Positions 1 to 5,071 of a DNA stretch of 5,071 bases are shown here, one piece after another. Numbering within the stretch: position 1 is the first letter of the stretch; every line of letters starts with the position of its first letter. The notes beneath the pieces were generated by a model, which made no database searches, was not told where the DNA came from, and saw only the letters and a program-made list of their open reading frames with translations. The DNA comes from an uncultured Acidobacteriota bacterium (lineage in GTDB: Bacteria; Acidobacteriota; Thermoanaerobaculia; UBA5066), in contig CALFNC010000033.1 of NCBI GenBank assembly GCA_937902605.1, positions 1 through 5,071 on the forward strand, written 5' to 3'. The translations under genes and the position numbers were made by a program.

Positions 1-615
1 GGGACCCGGCAGCATCGCGGCGAGCCAGGCCGCCTGGGCCGGGCCGAGGCTCCGGCAGGGGATCCCGAAGTAGTGCCGCGCCGCCGCCTCGCACCCGTAG
101 ACCGTCTCCCCCCACTCAACCGCCGAGAGGTAGTGCTCGAGGATCCGCTTCTTCGGGAGAAGCAGCTCCATCGCCGAGGCGATCGCCGCCTCGCGCGCCT
201 TTCTCAGGACGCTCCGGTCCGGCGAGAGGTAGAGGTTCTTGGCGAGCTGCTGCGTGATGGTGGAGGCGCCCCGGACCTTGGGGCGTTTGCGCCCCAGCTG
301 GGCACGGTTGTACTCCCGAGCTTCCTGGACCGCGTCCCAGTCGATGCCGTGGTGGAGGTAGAAGCGGCTGTCCTCGGCCGCCAGGACGGCGCGGACGAGC
401 GATGGGGAGACGGCGGCGAGGGGCACGGGGGTCCGGGCCACGGCGTCCGGCTTGCCGGCTGCCCGGAGCTTCGCCTTTCGAAGCTCGATGAACGCGGTCG
501 TCCGGGGCGGGCGAAAGCGGAGGAGGACGATCGAAGGAAGGGGGACGAAGACGACCGTCCCCCACACGACCAGGGCCAGGACCGCGAGCGCGGCCCACCT
601 CAGGTATTTACGCAA
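1..615 (-). CDS. mtgA: Monofunctional biosynthetic peptidoglycan transglycosylase (GT51), C-terminus cut by the window edge
   Basis: This enzyme polymerises lipid II into glycan strands at the outer face of the inner membrane; it has a GT51 domain and, in what is visible, no transpeptidase domain. 205 residues are seen. An N-terminal signal anchor (about residues 7-32) is followed by the GT51 motifs: AAEDSRF (79-85, catalytic Glu E81) leading into HHGID, RGASTITQQLAKN (115-127), KKRILEHYL (155-163) and EAAARHYFG (176-184). The frame runs off the left edge at AAMLPGP, the usual late motif, so by comparison with E. coli MtgA (about 240 residues) some 40 residues are missing. The start is TTG at 615: upstream of it the frame holds no ATG, GTG or TTG back to an in-frame TGA near 678, and the next candidate (GTG, residue 17) would cut the membrane anchor. 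A GAGG lies only 3 nt before the TTG. The start overlaps the end of lat by 8 bp, suggesting translational coupling. The usual Asn of the YLN motif is Ser (YLS). Confidence 0.93.
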   Translation of the reverse strand, partial: MRKYLRWAALAVLALVVWGTVVFVPLPSIVLLRFRPPRTTAFIELRKAKLRAAGKPDAVARTPVPLAAVSPSLVRAVLAAEDSRFYLHHGIDWDAVQEAREYNRAQLGRKRPKVRGASTITQQLAKNLYLSPDRSVLRKAREAAIASAMELLLPKKRILEHYLSAVEWGETVYGCEAAARHYFGIPCRSLGPAQAAWLAAMLPGP

Positions 616-1963
616 GGACCTCGATGAGGGCCGCCCGGAGCCGCTGGACGCCGGTCGCCACGTCGTCCTTCGTCAGCGTCAGCGGTGGCCGGAGCCGGAT
701 GGCCCGCTCGCCCGAGGCGAGGCCCATCACGTTGTGCTTCTGGAGCCATGTGGAGAGGACCTTCCCGCGCGTGGTGCCGTCCGGAAGGTCGAAGGCGATG
801 AAGAGGCCGCGACCCCGGACGTTCGTCATCTTCCCGGGGAACTCGGCCGCCAGCTCGACCAGCCTTTTTTGCAGGAAGTCGCCGGTCGTGCGGGCGTTCT
901 CGATCAGCTTCTCCTCCTCGATCACTTCGAGGATCTTCCGGCATCGCACCATGTCCACGAGGTTTCCGCCCCAGGTGGAGTTGATGCGGGACGAGACGGT
1001 GAAGACGTTGTCGGGCTCGTCCATGACGCGGTCGTTCGACGCGAACCCGCAGACCTGCGTCTTCTTCCCGTACGAGAACATGTCCGGGACCACGCCCATG
1101 TGCTCGTAGCCCCACATCGTGCCCGTCAGCCCCATCCCGGTTTGCACCTCGTCGATCAGGAAGAGCATCTCGTTCTCGTCGCACAGGGACCGGAGCTCCC
1201 GGAAGAACTCGGGCCGGAAGTGGTTGTCCCCGCCCTCCCCCTGGATCGGCTCGATGATCAGGGCGGCCACGTCGTCCCGGTGGTCGGCGAGAGCCTGCTT
1301 GATCTGGGCGACGGCGAGCCGCTCGACGATCCGGACCTGCTCGACGACCTCCGGCGTGACCGGGAACGTCAGCTTCGGGTTGACGATGCGCGGCCACGCG
1401 AACTTCGGGAAGTACATCGTCTTCCGGGGGTCTGCCGTGTTGGTGAGCGAGAGGGTGTACCCGCTCCGCCCGTGGAAGGCCTGCTCGAAGTGGATGACCT
1501 GCGTCCCGACCTCGCGGCGGTATCCCTTCCGGAAGTTCTTGCGGACCTTCCAGTCGAAGGCAGCCTTGAGCTGGTTCTCGTTCGCGAGGGCTCCCCCCTC
1601 CACGAAGAACAGGTGCTTCTGGTGCGATGGGGGGATCGCCAAGCGGCAGAAGGTCTCCACGAATTCGGCCAGCTCTTGCGTGTAGATGTCACTGTTGGCC
1701 GGCTTCGTGACGGCGGCCCACTGGAGCTCCTCGAGGAACACCGGGTCGAGGAGCTTGGGGTGGTTGTAACCGATAGGACAAGTGGCGAAATGGGAGAAAA
1801 AGTCGAGGACCTCGACCTCGTGGAGGGAATCCCAAACGTAGCTCCCCTTGGAGCGCCTGAGGTCCATCACGACGTGGTAGCCGTCGACGAGGAGGTGCTT
1901 CTTCAGGAAGTCGAGGACGCTCTTCGGCTCCACACGGATTCGCTGACGGGGGGTGGGCGGCAT
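608..1963 (-). CDS. lat: L-lysine 6-aminotransferase (class III PLP aminotransferase)
   Basis: The enzyme moves the epsilon-amino group of L-lysine to 2-oxoglutarate, giving glutamate and alpha-aminoadipate 6-semialdehyde, which cyclises to piperideine-6-carboxylate. It is a cytoplasmic PLP enzyme. The 451-residue protein resembles, from memory, Mycobacterium tuberculosis Rv3290c along its whole length. Key blocks are FFVEGGALANENQLKAAFDWK, AFHGRSGYTLSLTNT (162-176), EPIQGEGGD (238-246, with E243 at the position of the family's switch Glu), LIDEVQTG (269-276), YGKKTQVCG with K300 as the likely PLP lysine, and SRINSTWGGNL. Start choice: ATG at 1963 has GGAGG 4 nt upstream and gives a length close to Rv3290c. 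An ATG nine codons earlier (1990) has its nearest GGAGG 14 nt away and adds a MYAPRPGGF segment not expected in the family. The gene is divergent from asnA and lies directly upstream of mtgA. The semialdehyde dehydrogenase that usually acts next is not in the window. Confidence 0.93.
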   Translation of the reverse strand: MPPTPRQRIRVEPKSVLDFLKKHLLVDGYHVVMDLRRSKGSYVWDSLHEVEVLDFFSHFATCPIGYNHPKLLDPVFLEELQWAAVTKPANSDIYTQELAEFVETFCRLAIPPSHQKHLFFVEGGALANENQLKAAFDWKVRKNFRKGYRREVGTQVIHFEQAFHGRSGYTLSLTNTADPRKTMYFPKFAWPRIVNPKLTFPVTPEVVEQVRIVERLAVAQIKQALADHRDDVAALIIEPIQGEGGDNHFRPEFFRELRSLCDENEMLFLIDEVQTGMGLTGTMWGYEHMGVVPDMFSYGKKTQVCGFASNDRVMDEPDNVFTVSSRINSTWGGNLVDMVRCRKILEVIEEEKLIENARTTGDFLQKRLVELAAEFPGKMTNVRGRGLFIAFDLPDGTTRGKVLSTWLQKHNVMGLASGERAIRLRPPLTLTKDDVATGVQRLRAALIEVLA

Positions 1964-1967
1964 GAAT

Positions 1968-1972
1968 CCTCC
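1968..1972 (-). promoter_or_regulatory. Ribosome binding site deciding the lat start
   Basis: GGAGG on the minus strand lies 4 nt before the ATG at 1963. It favours this start over the in-frame ATG at 1990, whose nearest GGAGG is 14 nt away at 2005-2009. Confidence 0.65.
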
Positions 1973-2040
1973 GGGCCGCGGGGCGTACATCGATGATCCG
2001 ACGGCCTCCGGGCAGGCCCGATGATACCAGGGGGTAGGCG

Positions 2041-2063
2041 CCTCCGCCGTGGCGAAACGGAGG
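2041..2063. repeat. 6-bp inverted repeat beside a GATAAT hexamer
   Basis: CCTCCG (2041-2046) and CGGAGG (2058-2063) are perfect inverted copies separated by 11 bp. They end directly before GATAAT (2064-2069), a possible -10 element for asnA. The arms fall where an operator or the -35 region would lie. They could also be chance in GC-rich DNA. Confidence 0.35.
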
Positions 2064-2116
2064 GATAATCGACGCGGAGGTGGCCAGGGAGGGGGGGCTG
2101 GTCAAGGCACAAGTCT

Positions 2117-2134
2117 CCGGCGGAGCGCCGCCGG
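2117..2134 (+). repeat. GC-only hairpin just upstream of the asnA ribosome binding site
   Basis: CCGGCGG (2117-2123) and CCGCCGG (2128-2134) form a perfect 7-bp stem with an AGCG tetraloop; in RNA a U-G pair could extend it by one. The stem ends 2 nt before AAGGAG and 16 nt before the asnA ATG. It has no T run after it, so it does not look like an intrinsic terminator. A role in mRNA stability or translation control of asnA is an inference. Confidence 0.5.
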
Positions 2135-2136
2135 GA

Positions 2137-2142
2137 AAGGAG
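2137..2142 (+). promoter_or_regulatory. Ribosome binding site deciding the asnA start
   Basis: AAGGAG lies 8 nt before the ATG at 2151, an ideal spacing. It fixes the start there rather than at the in-frame GTG at 2049, which has no such site and would add 34 low-complexity Gly/Arg-rich residues. Confidence 0.75.
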
Positions 2143-2150
2143 CCATCCAG

Positions 2151-3284
2151 ATGCTGGTGGACAAAAGGGCGGATCTTGCAGGACCCGGGATCGGAAACTA
2201 CGAGGAGATCGAGCGCGTTTTGCCGACCGACTACCGTTCGCTGCTGACGCCGAAGGAGACTCAACGGGCGATCATGGCGGCCAAGGAGTTCATCGAGGAC
2301 GGACTGTGCCGCGAGCTGGGCTTGATGATGGTGACCGTCCCGCTCATCGTGGAGGCCGACAGCGGCGTCAACGATGACCTCGACCGGGACGGCTCGAGGA
2401 CCCCGATCCAGTTCCACATCGCAAACGACCGGAACGTCCACCCCGTCGAGGCACAGGTCGTCCAGGCCGCCACGAAGTGGAAGAGGCTCGCGCTGAAGCA
2501 GTTCGGCATGGCGCCAGGCGAGGGACTGTGCACCGACATGCGCGCGATCCGAAAGGACTACTTCCTGGATCACGACCACAGCGCCTACGTCGACCAGTGG
2601 GACTGGGAGCGGACGATCACGGCGGCGAATCGGAACCTGGCCTTCCTGACGGAGGTAGTCCAGAACATCTGGAAGGTGATCAAGGGGGCGGAGCGGCACG
2701 TCCAGCAGCTTTTCCCGAAGCTGAAGGACCCGAAGATTCCCGATCTTCCGGACGAGCTGACGTTCCTCCACGCAGAGGACATCCTGGACATGTTCCCGGA
2801 CCTGCCGCGCAAGCAGCGCGAGACCGAGATCCTCCAGCGCTACCCGGGCGTCTTCATCTACGGGATCGGGTGGACGCTGAAGGACGGGTATCCGCACGAG
2901 ATGCGCGCCCCCGATTATGACGACTGGGTCACGGAGACGACCGCCGTCGACGGGCGGCCGATGCATGGTCTGAACGGCGACATCCTGGTGTGGAATCCGG
3001 TCACGAAGCGTCGGCACGAGCTGTCGTCGATGGGGATTCGCGTCAACGCCGAGACCCTCCGCCGGCAGCTGGAGATCACCGGCCAGCTCGACTTCCTGAA
3101 GTTCCCCTACCACCGCGCGATCGTCGCCGGCGACGTGCCGCTCTCGATCGGCGGCGGGATCGGTCAGTCGCGGACCTATATGGCGCTCCTGAAGAAGGCG
3201 CACCTGGGGGAGGTTAGCGTCACGGTGTGGCCGAAGATCCTCAAGGAGATCTGCGCGAAGAAGAACATCTTCGTCCTCGAGTAG
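2151..3284 (+). CDS. asnA: Aspartate-ammonia ligase (AsnA-type asparagine synthetase)
   Basis: AsnA makes L-asparagine from L-aspartate, ammonia and ATP, releasing AMP and pyrophosphate. It is a cytoplasmic enzyme related to class II aminoacyl-tRNA synthetases and, unlike AsnB, uses free ammonia instead of glutamine. The 377-residue protein carries the family blocks in order: SGVNDDL (71-77, with D75 matching E. coli D46), KWKR (109-112), R134 and Q149 (matching E. coli R100 and Q116), YVDQWDWER (146-154), MRAPDYDDW (251-259), LNGDILVWNP (274-283), ELSSMGIRV (290-298) and GGGIGQSR (334-341), the class II motif 3-like ATP site. It is longer than E. coli AsnA (330 residues): about 20 extra residues at the N-terminus, a longer middle around 188-200 and a C-terminal KKNIFVLE. 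All catalytic blocks are present, so it should be active. It is read alone, divergent from lat and convergent with the GGDEF gene. Confidence 0.96.
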   Translation: MLVDKRADLAGPGIGNYEEIERVLPTDYRSLLTPKETQRAIMAAKEFIEDGLCRELGLMMVTVPLIVEADSGVNDDLDRDGSRTPIQFHIANDRNVHPVEAQVVQAATKWKRLALKQFGMAPGEGLCTDMRAIRKDYFLDHDHSAYVDQWDWERTITAANRNLAFLTEVVQNIWKVIKGAERHVQQLFPKLKDPKIPDLPDELTFLHAEDILDMFPDLPRKQRETEILQRYPGVFIYGIGWTLKDGYPHEMRAPDYDDWVTETTAVDGRPMHGLNGDILVWNPVTKRRHELSSMGIRVNAETLRRQLEITGQLDFLKFPYHRAIVAGDVPLSIGGGIGQSRTYMALLKKAHLGEVSVTVWPKILKEICAKKNIFVLE

Positions 3285-3324
3285 GGGGGCGGCGGACTTC
3301 TGCGGGAGTCCTCAGGACTTGAGG
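3285..3324. terminator. Possible weak terminator hairpins between convergent genes
   Basis: The gap between the asnA stop and the end of the GGDEF gene is 27 bp. GGACT (3294-3298) pairs with AGTCC (3307-3311) over an 8-nt loop, and CCTCA (3310-3314) pairs with TGAGG (3320-3324) over a 5-nt loop, the second reaching into the GGDEF gene's last codons. The two stems share bases 3310-3311. Stems are only 5 bp and no T run follows on either strand, so termination here may be weak or factor-dependent. Confidence 0.25.
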
Positions 3325-4478
3325 ATGACCGTCGCGGAGATGGTCCCGAGCGGCACGTCGGGGGCGGCCACGACACAGTTCTTGCCGGCGAGCTTCGCCA
3401 TGTAGAGCGCGGCGTCCGCCTTTTTGAGGAGCTGGTTCTTCTGCTCGTTCGGCGGCCGGTCCAGAGCGCAGTCGTGCCGGTAGGTCGACACGCCGATCGA
3501 GATGGTGATGACGCCTTTCAAGTTGAGGCCAGGCTCGCCGGGCCCGATGCTGATCGGCAGGAAGGTCCACTCCTCGACCGCCTGCCGGATCCTCTCGGCG
3601 ACGTCGAGGGCCCTCGTCAGGTCGGTGTCGAGGAGGATGATCGTGAACTCGTCCCCGCCATAGCGGCACGGAAGGTACATGAGGTCCGCGACGTTCCGCT
3701 GGAGAATGAAGGCGAGCTCCCTTAGGACCTGGCTTCCGGCCAGGTGCCCGTGCTCGTCGTTGACCGACTTGAGATGGTCGCAGTCGAGGAACAGAAGGGC
3801 GAGGTCGCCCGCCGGGTGAACCGAGAGCTTCACGATCTCCTGAAGCAGCCTCTTGTGGAAATAACGGTCGTTGAAGAGCGACGTCAGCGAGTCGCGGCGG
3901 GCGACTTCGCGGGCCCGCCGCTCGTCGAGCAGGTTCTGAAGAGCCATGGAGAGCGTGTCGCCGAACAGCTCCAGGACGCGCTCGTCGCGGGCGTCGAAGC
4001 CGTGCCCGGTTTTCTCGTTGATCAGGACGAGCGAGCCGCAGACGTGGTTCTCGATGACGATGGGGACCGCGAGCGCCTGCGCGACAGGTCTGTGGAGGAG
4101 CGGGTCGAGCTCGCGCGAGAGGGCGTTCGCCCCGCCGATGTGGTTGACGCACGTCCGCTCCCCGCGCGCGTAGACGAAGCCGGCCAGCCCCTCCACCGGC
4201 CGGACTTTCTTTCCCAGGAAGACCTCTCCCGCGATCCCGGCCGCGACGACGATGGTCAGATCGTTCTTGGACCGGTCGTCTTCCTTCGCGAACGGGTCGT
4301 CGAGGAGGAGAAGGCTCGCTTCCGCGGGGACGAAGTCGAGCGACCGCCTGACGAGCGTCAGCAGGAAGTGGTCCGGGGCCGTCCCGCTGGTCTCGTCGAG
4401 AAGGCGGTGCCGTTCCAGGAACCGCGCGAGCGACTTCGACGCGAGGACCTTCGCCGGAACGATCACGTCGCGAATCAT
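3312..4478 (-). CDS. GAF-GGDEF nucleotide cyclase, candidate Hypr (cyclic AMP-GMP) enzyme
   Basis: The 388-residue protein has no predicted membrane segment. It has a GAF sensor domain (about 35-185), a helical linker rich in Arg/Glu (185-195) and a C-terminal GGDEF domain (about 195-375). GGDEF features: DSLTSLFND (196-204), DCDHLKSVND (232-241; D232 metal ligand, K237, N240 base contact), GHLAGSQVL (244-252), CRYGGDEF (271-278, intact signature), SIGVS (327-331) and KKADAALYMAK (352-362). Such domains condense two NTPs into a cyclic dinucleotide as homodimers. Two departures stand out. The base-contacting Asp of GHxxGD (PleD D344) is Ser here (S249), as in the Hypr GGDEF subfamily that makes 3',3'-cGAMP. 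The RxxD product-inhibition site is replaced by DLMY (265-268). The GAF ligand is unknown. ATG at 4478 has GGGAGA 9 nt upstream. The gene lies 48 bp downstream of the BatD-like gene on the same strand, so co-transcription is possible. Family assignment is firm; the product (c-di-GMP or cGAMP) is not settled. Confidence 0.93.
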   Translation of the reverse strand: MIRDVIVPAKVLASKSLARFLERHRLLDETSGTAPDHFLLTLVRRSLDFVPAEASLLLLDDPFAKEDDRSKNDLTIVVAAGIAGEVFLGKKVRPVEGLAGFVYARGERTCVNHIGGANALSRELDPLLHRPVAQALAVPIVIENHVCGSLVLINEKTGHGFDARDERVLELFGDTLSMALQNLLDERRAREVARRDSLTSLFNDRYFHKRLLQEIVKLSVHPAGDLALLFLDCDHLKSVNDEHGHLAGSQVLRELAFILQRNVADLMYLPCRYGGDEFTIILLDTDLTRALDVAERIRQAVEEWTFLPISIGPGEPGLNLKGVITISIGVSTYRHDCALDRPPNEQKNQLLKKADAALYMAKLAGKNCVVAAPDVPLGTISATVILKS

Positions 4479-4487
4479 ATCGTCCGG

Positions 4488-4493
4488 TCTCCC
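4488..4493 (-). promoter_or_regulatory. Ribosome binding site of the GAF-GGDEF gene
   Basis: GGGAGA on the minus strand lies 9 nt before the ATG at 4478, within the 48-bp gap after the BatD-like gene. It supports this start. Confidence 0.55.
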
Positions 4494-4526
4494 AGGGGCG
4501 GCCGGTCGCGGGTTCTCCGATTCGCC

Positions 4527-5071
4527 TCAGCCGAGCTGGCGAAAAACCTTGGCCGCCTGCTTCCGGGCCTCGTCGATTTCGTTCCCGTACTCGCCGAGCT
4601 GCGGGGCGAACCGGAGGAAGTCGAGCTCGGAGAGGAGGAGCCGAACGCCTTCGCGGACGTCAGCGGAGACGCCCGCCGACTCGAGAGCCTCGAGGATCGC
4701 AGAGGCCGGCGCGGTCTCGGGGATCCCCCAGCGACGTTGGAGGAGGACCCGGAGGGCTCGCTCGATCCGGCCCGCCGCACGCTCCTTCGGCTCGTCAGAA
4801 CCGCCCCGCAGCACATCGGCGATCTCCCCGCGGGAACGGAGCCGCTTCCGGACGGCGACGACGGTCCCCCCGGCGACGATGAGACCGACGGGAATCCCGA
4901 GCAAGACCCAGAGCGGGAGCGTCACCGTCCCGCTCTTGAAGTCGACGGTGTGGGTGGACGGCGCGATTGCCGGTGAGGTGGCCTGGACCGCGGCGGAGGC
5001 AGGAAGGGCCGGATGAGCCGCCGGAGGGGCGGGCTCGGCGGCGGGGGCGGTCTCGGCCGCGCCTCCCTTCG
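4527..5071 (-). CDS. C-terminal part of a BatD-like single-pass membrane protein, N-terminus beyond the window
   Basis: The frame is open from the right edge to a TGA at 4527-4529, so the start lies outside the window; a GTG at 4925 is only an internal codon. The visible 180 residues comprise an Ala/Pro-rich, low-complexity stretch (about 1-40), a short segment, one transmembrane helix (about 53-73, LWVLLGIPVGLIVAGG onward) followed by RKRLRSR, and a cytoplasmic helical tail with RIERALRVLLQRRWGIP, then a segment ending SELDFLRFAP and a final helix. The positive residues after the helix indicate a periplasmic N-terminal part and cytoplasmic tail. This layout and the tail pattern (a short-helix domain with ALRxLL..R.GIP and a LDxxRFAP motif) resemble the C-terminus of BatD proteins of the Bat (aerotolerance) operons, which are linked to MoxR ATPases and VWA proteins. 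No BatD beta-rich domain can be seen here, so the name is tentative. It ends 48 bp before the GAF-GGDEF gene. Confidence 0.72.
   Translation of the reverse strand, partial: KGGAAETAPAAEPAPPAAHPALPASAAVQATSPAIAPSTHTVDFKSGTVTLPLWVLLGIPVGLIVAGGTVVAVRKRLRSRGEIADVLRGGSDEPKERAAGRIERALRVLLQRRWGIPETAPASAILEALESAGVSADVREGVRLLLSELDFLRFAPQLGEYGNEIDEARKQAAKVFRQLG

Larger units (their letters stand above)
1964..2150. promoter_or_regulatory. Divergent lat/asnA intergenic region
   Basis: This 187-bp gap separates the divergent starts of lat and asnA and must hold the promoter(s) for both unless they are read from elsewhere. Visible -10-like hexamers are GATAAT at 2064-2069 on the plus strand (towards asnA, leader about 75 nt) and TATCAT on the minus strand at 2026-2021 (towards lat, leader about 50 nt). 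Neither has a recognisable TTGACA-like hexamer 16-18 bp upstream, so both are weak calls. Two perfect inverted repeats lie on the asnA side and are listed separately. No riboswitch class was recognised. Confidence 0.35.

Noticed and set aside
452..1996. Long plus-strand open frame opposite lat (about 514 codons)
   Set aside because: It is an antisense shadow of a well-recognised aminotransferase in GC-rich DNA; its translation is rich in Arg, Leu, Val and Asp and shows no family motif.
2049..2150. Extension of AsnA from a GTG at 2049
   Set aside because: No ribosome binding site, a low-complexity Gly/Arg-rich translation and a better start at 2151.
1964..2150. Possible GEMM-type or other riboswitch in the divergent leader
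   Set aside because: The leader shows only simple hairpins; no GEMM core or other known aptamer consensus was recognised.
1689..3203. Long minus-strand open frame opposite asnA (about 504 codons)
   Set aside because: Antisense shadow of asnA, which has complete catalytic motifs and a good ribosome binding site; the shadow product has no recognisable domain.
3727..3745. Perfect inverted repeat ACCTGGC-TTCCG-GCCAGGT
   Set aside because: It lies inside the GGDEF coding sequence over the GHLAGSQVL block, so codon content explains it well enough; no T run or second copy was noticed.
4527..4925. Separate small protein starting at GTG 4925
   Set aside because: The same frame stays open to the right edge with a Pro/Ala-rich segment before the membrane helix, as expected of the end of a larger protein; no ribosome binding site was seen before the GTG.
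3744..4976. Long plus-strand open frame opposite the GGDEF and BatD-like genes (about 410 codons)
   Set aside because: Shadow frame, very rich in Glu, Arg and Asp, without a domain, spanning two real genes on the other strand.

Overview
The window is gene-dense, GC-rich bacterial DNA with strong G/C bias at third codon positions. It holds five protein genes and no RNA gene, insertion sequence or CRISPR array. The set (GT51 monofunctional transglycosylase, lysine 6-aminotransferase, AsnA-type asparagine synthetase, GAF-GGDEF cyclase, BatD-like membrane protein) and the base composition suggest a Gram-negative chromosome, perhaps Acidobacteriota or the former Deltaproteobacteria. That placement is an inference with low confidence.

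Layout, left to right. Positions 1-615 (minus) hold most of mtgA, a peptidoglycan glycosyltransferase whose C-terminus lies off the left edge. Positions 608-1963 (minus) hold lat, L-lysine 6-aminotransferase, directly upstream of mtgA; the mtgA TTG start lies inside the end of lat. Positions 1964-2150 are a divergent intergenic region with two inverted repeats and weak promoter-like hexamers. Positions 2151-3284 (plus) hold asnA, ammonia-dependent asparagine synthetase. A 27-bp convergent gap follows. Positions 3312-4478 (minus) hold a GAF-GGDEF nucleotide cyclase. Positions 4527 to the right edge (minus) hold the C-terminal part of a Pro/Ala-rich, single-pass membrane protein whose tail resembles BatD.

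Two minus-strand pairs (lat-mtgA, and BatD-like-GGDEF) could each be co-transcribed, with asnA on the opposite strand between them. No single pathway joins all five. Lat and AsnA are both amino-acid nitrogen enzymes expressed from a shared divergent region; the rest is envelope synthesis and signalling.

The most interesting point is in the GGDEF protein. The Asp that normally follows Gly in the GHxxGD block and contacts the guanine base is Ser here (S249), while the GGDEF motif and metal-binding Asp are intact. The same Asp-to-Ser change marks the Hypr GGDEF enzymes that make 3',3'-cyclic AMP-GMP. This protein is therefore a candidate cGAMP synthase rather than an ordinary diguanylate cyclase. 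Its RxxD inhibitory site is also missing.
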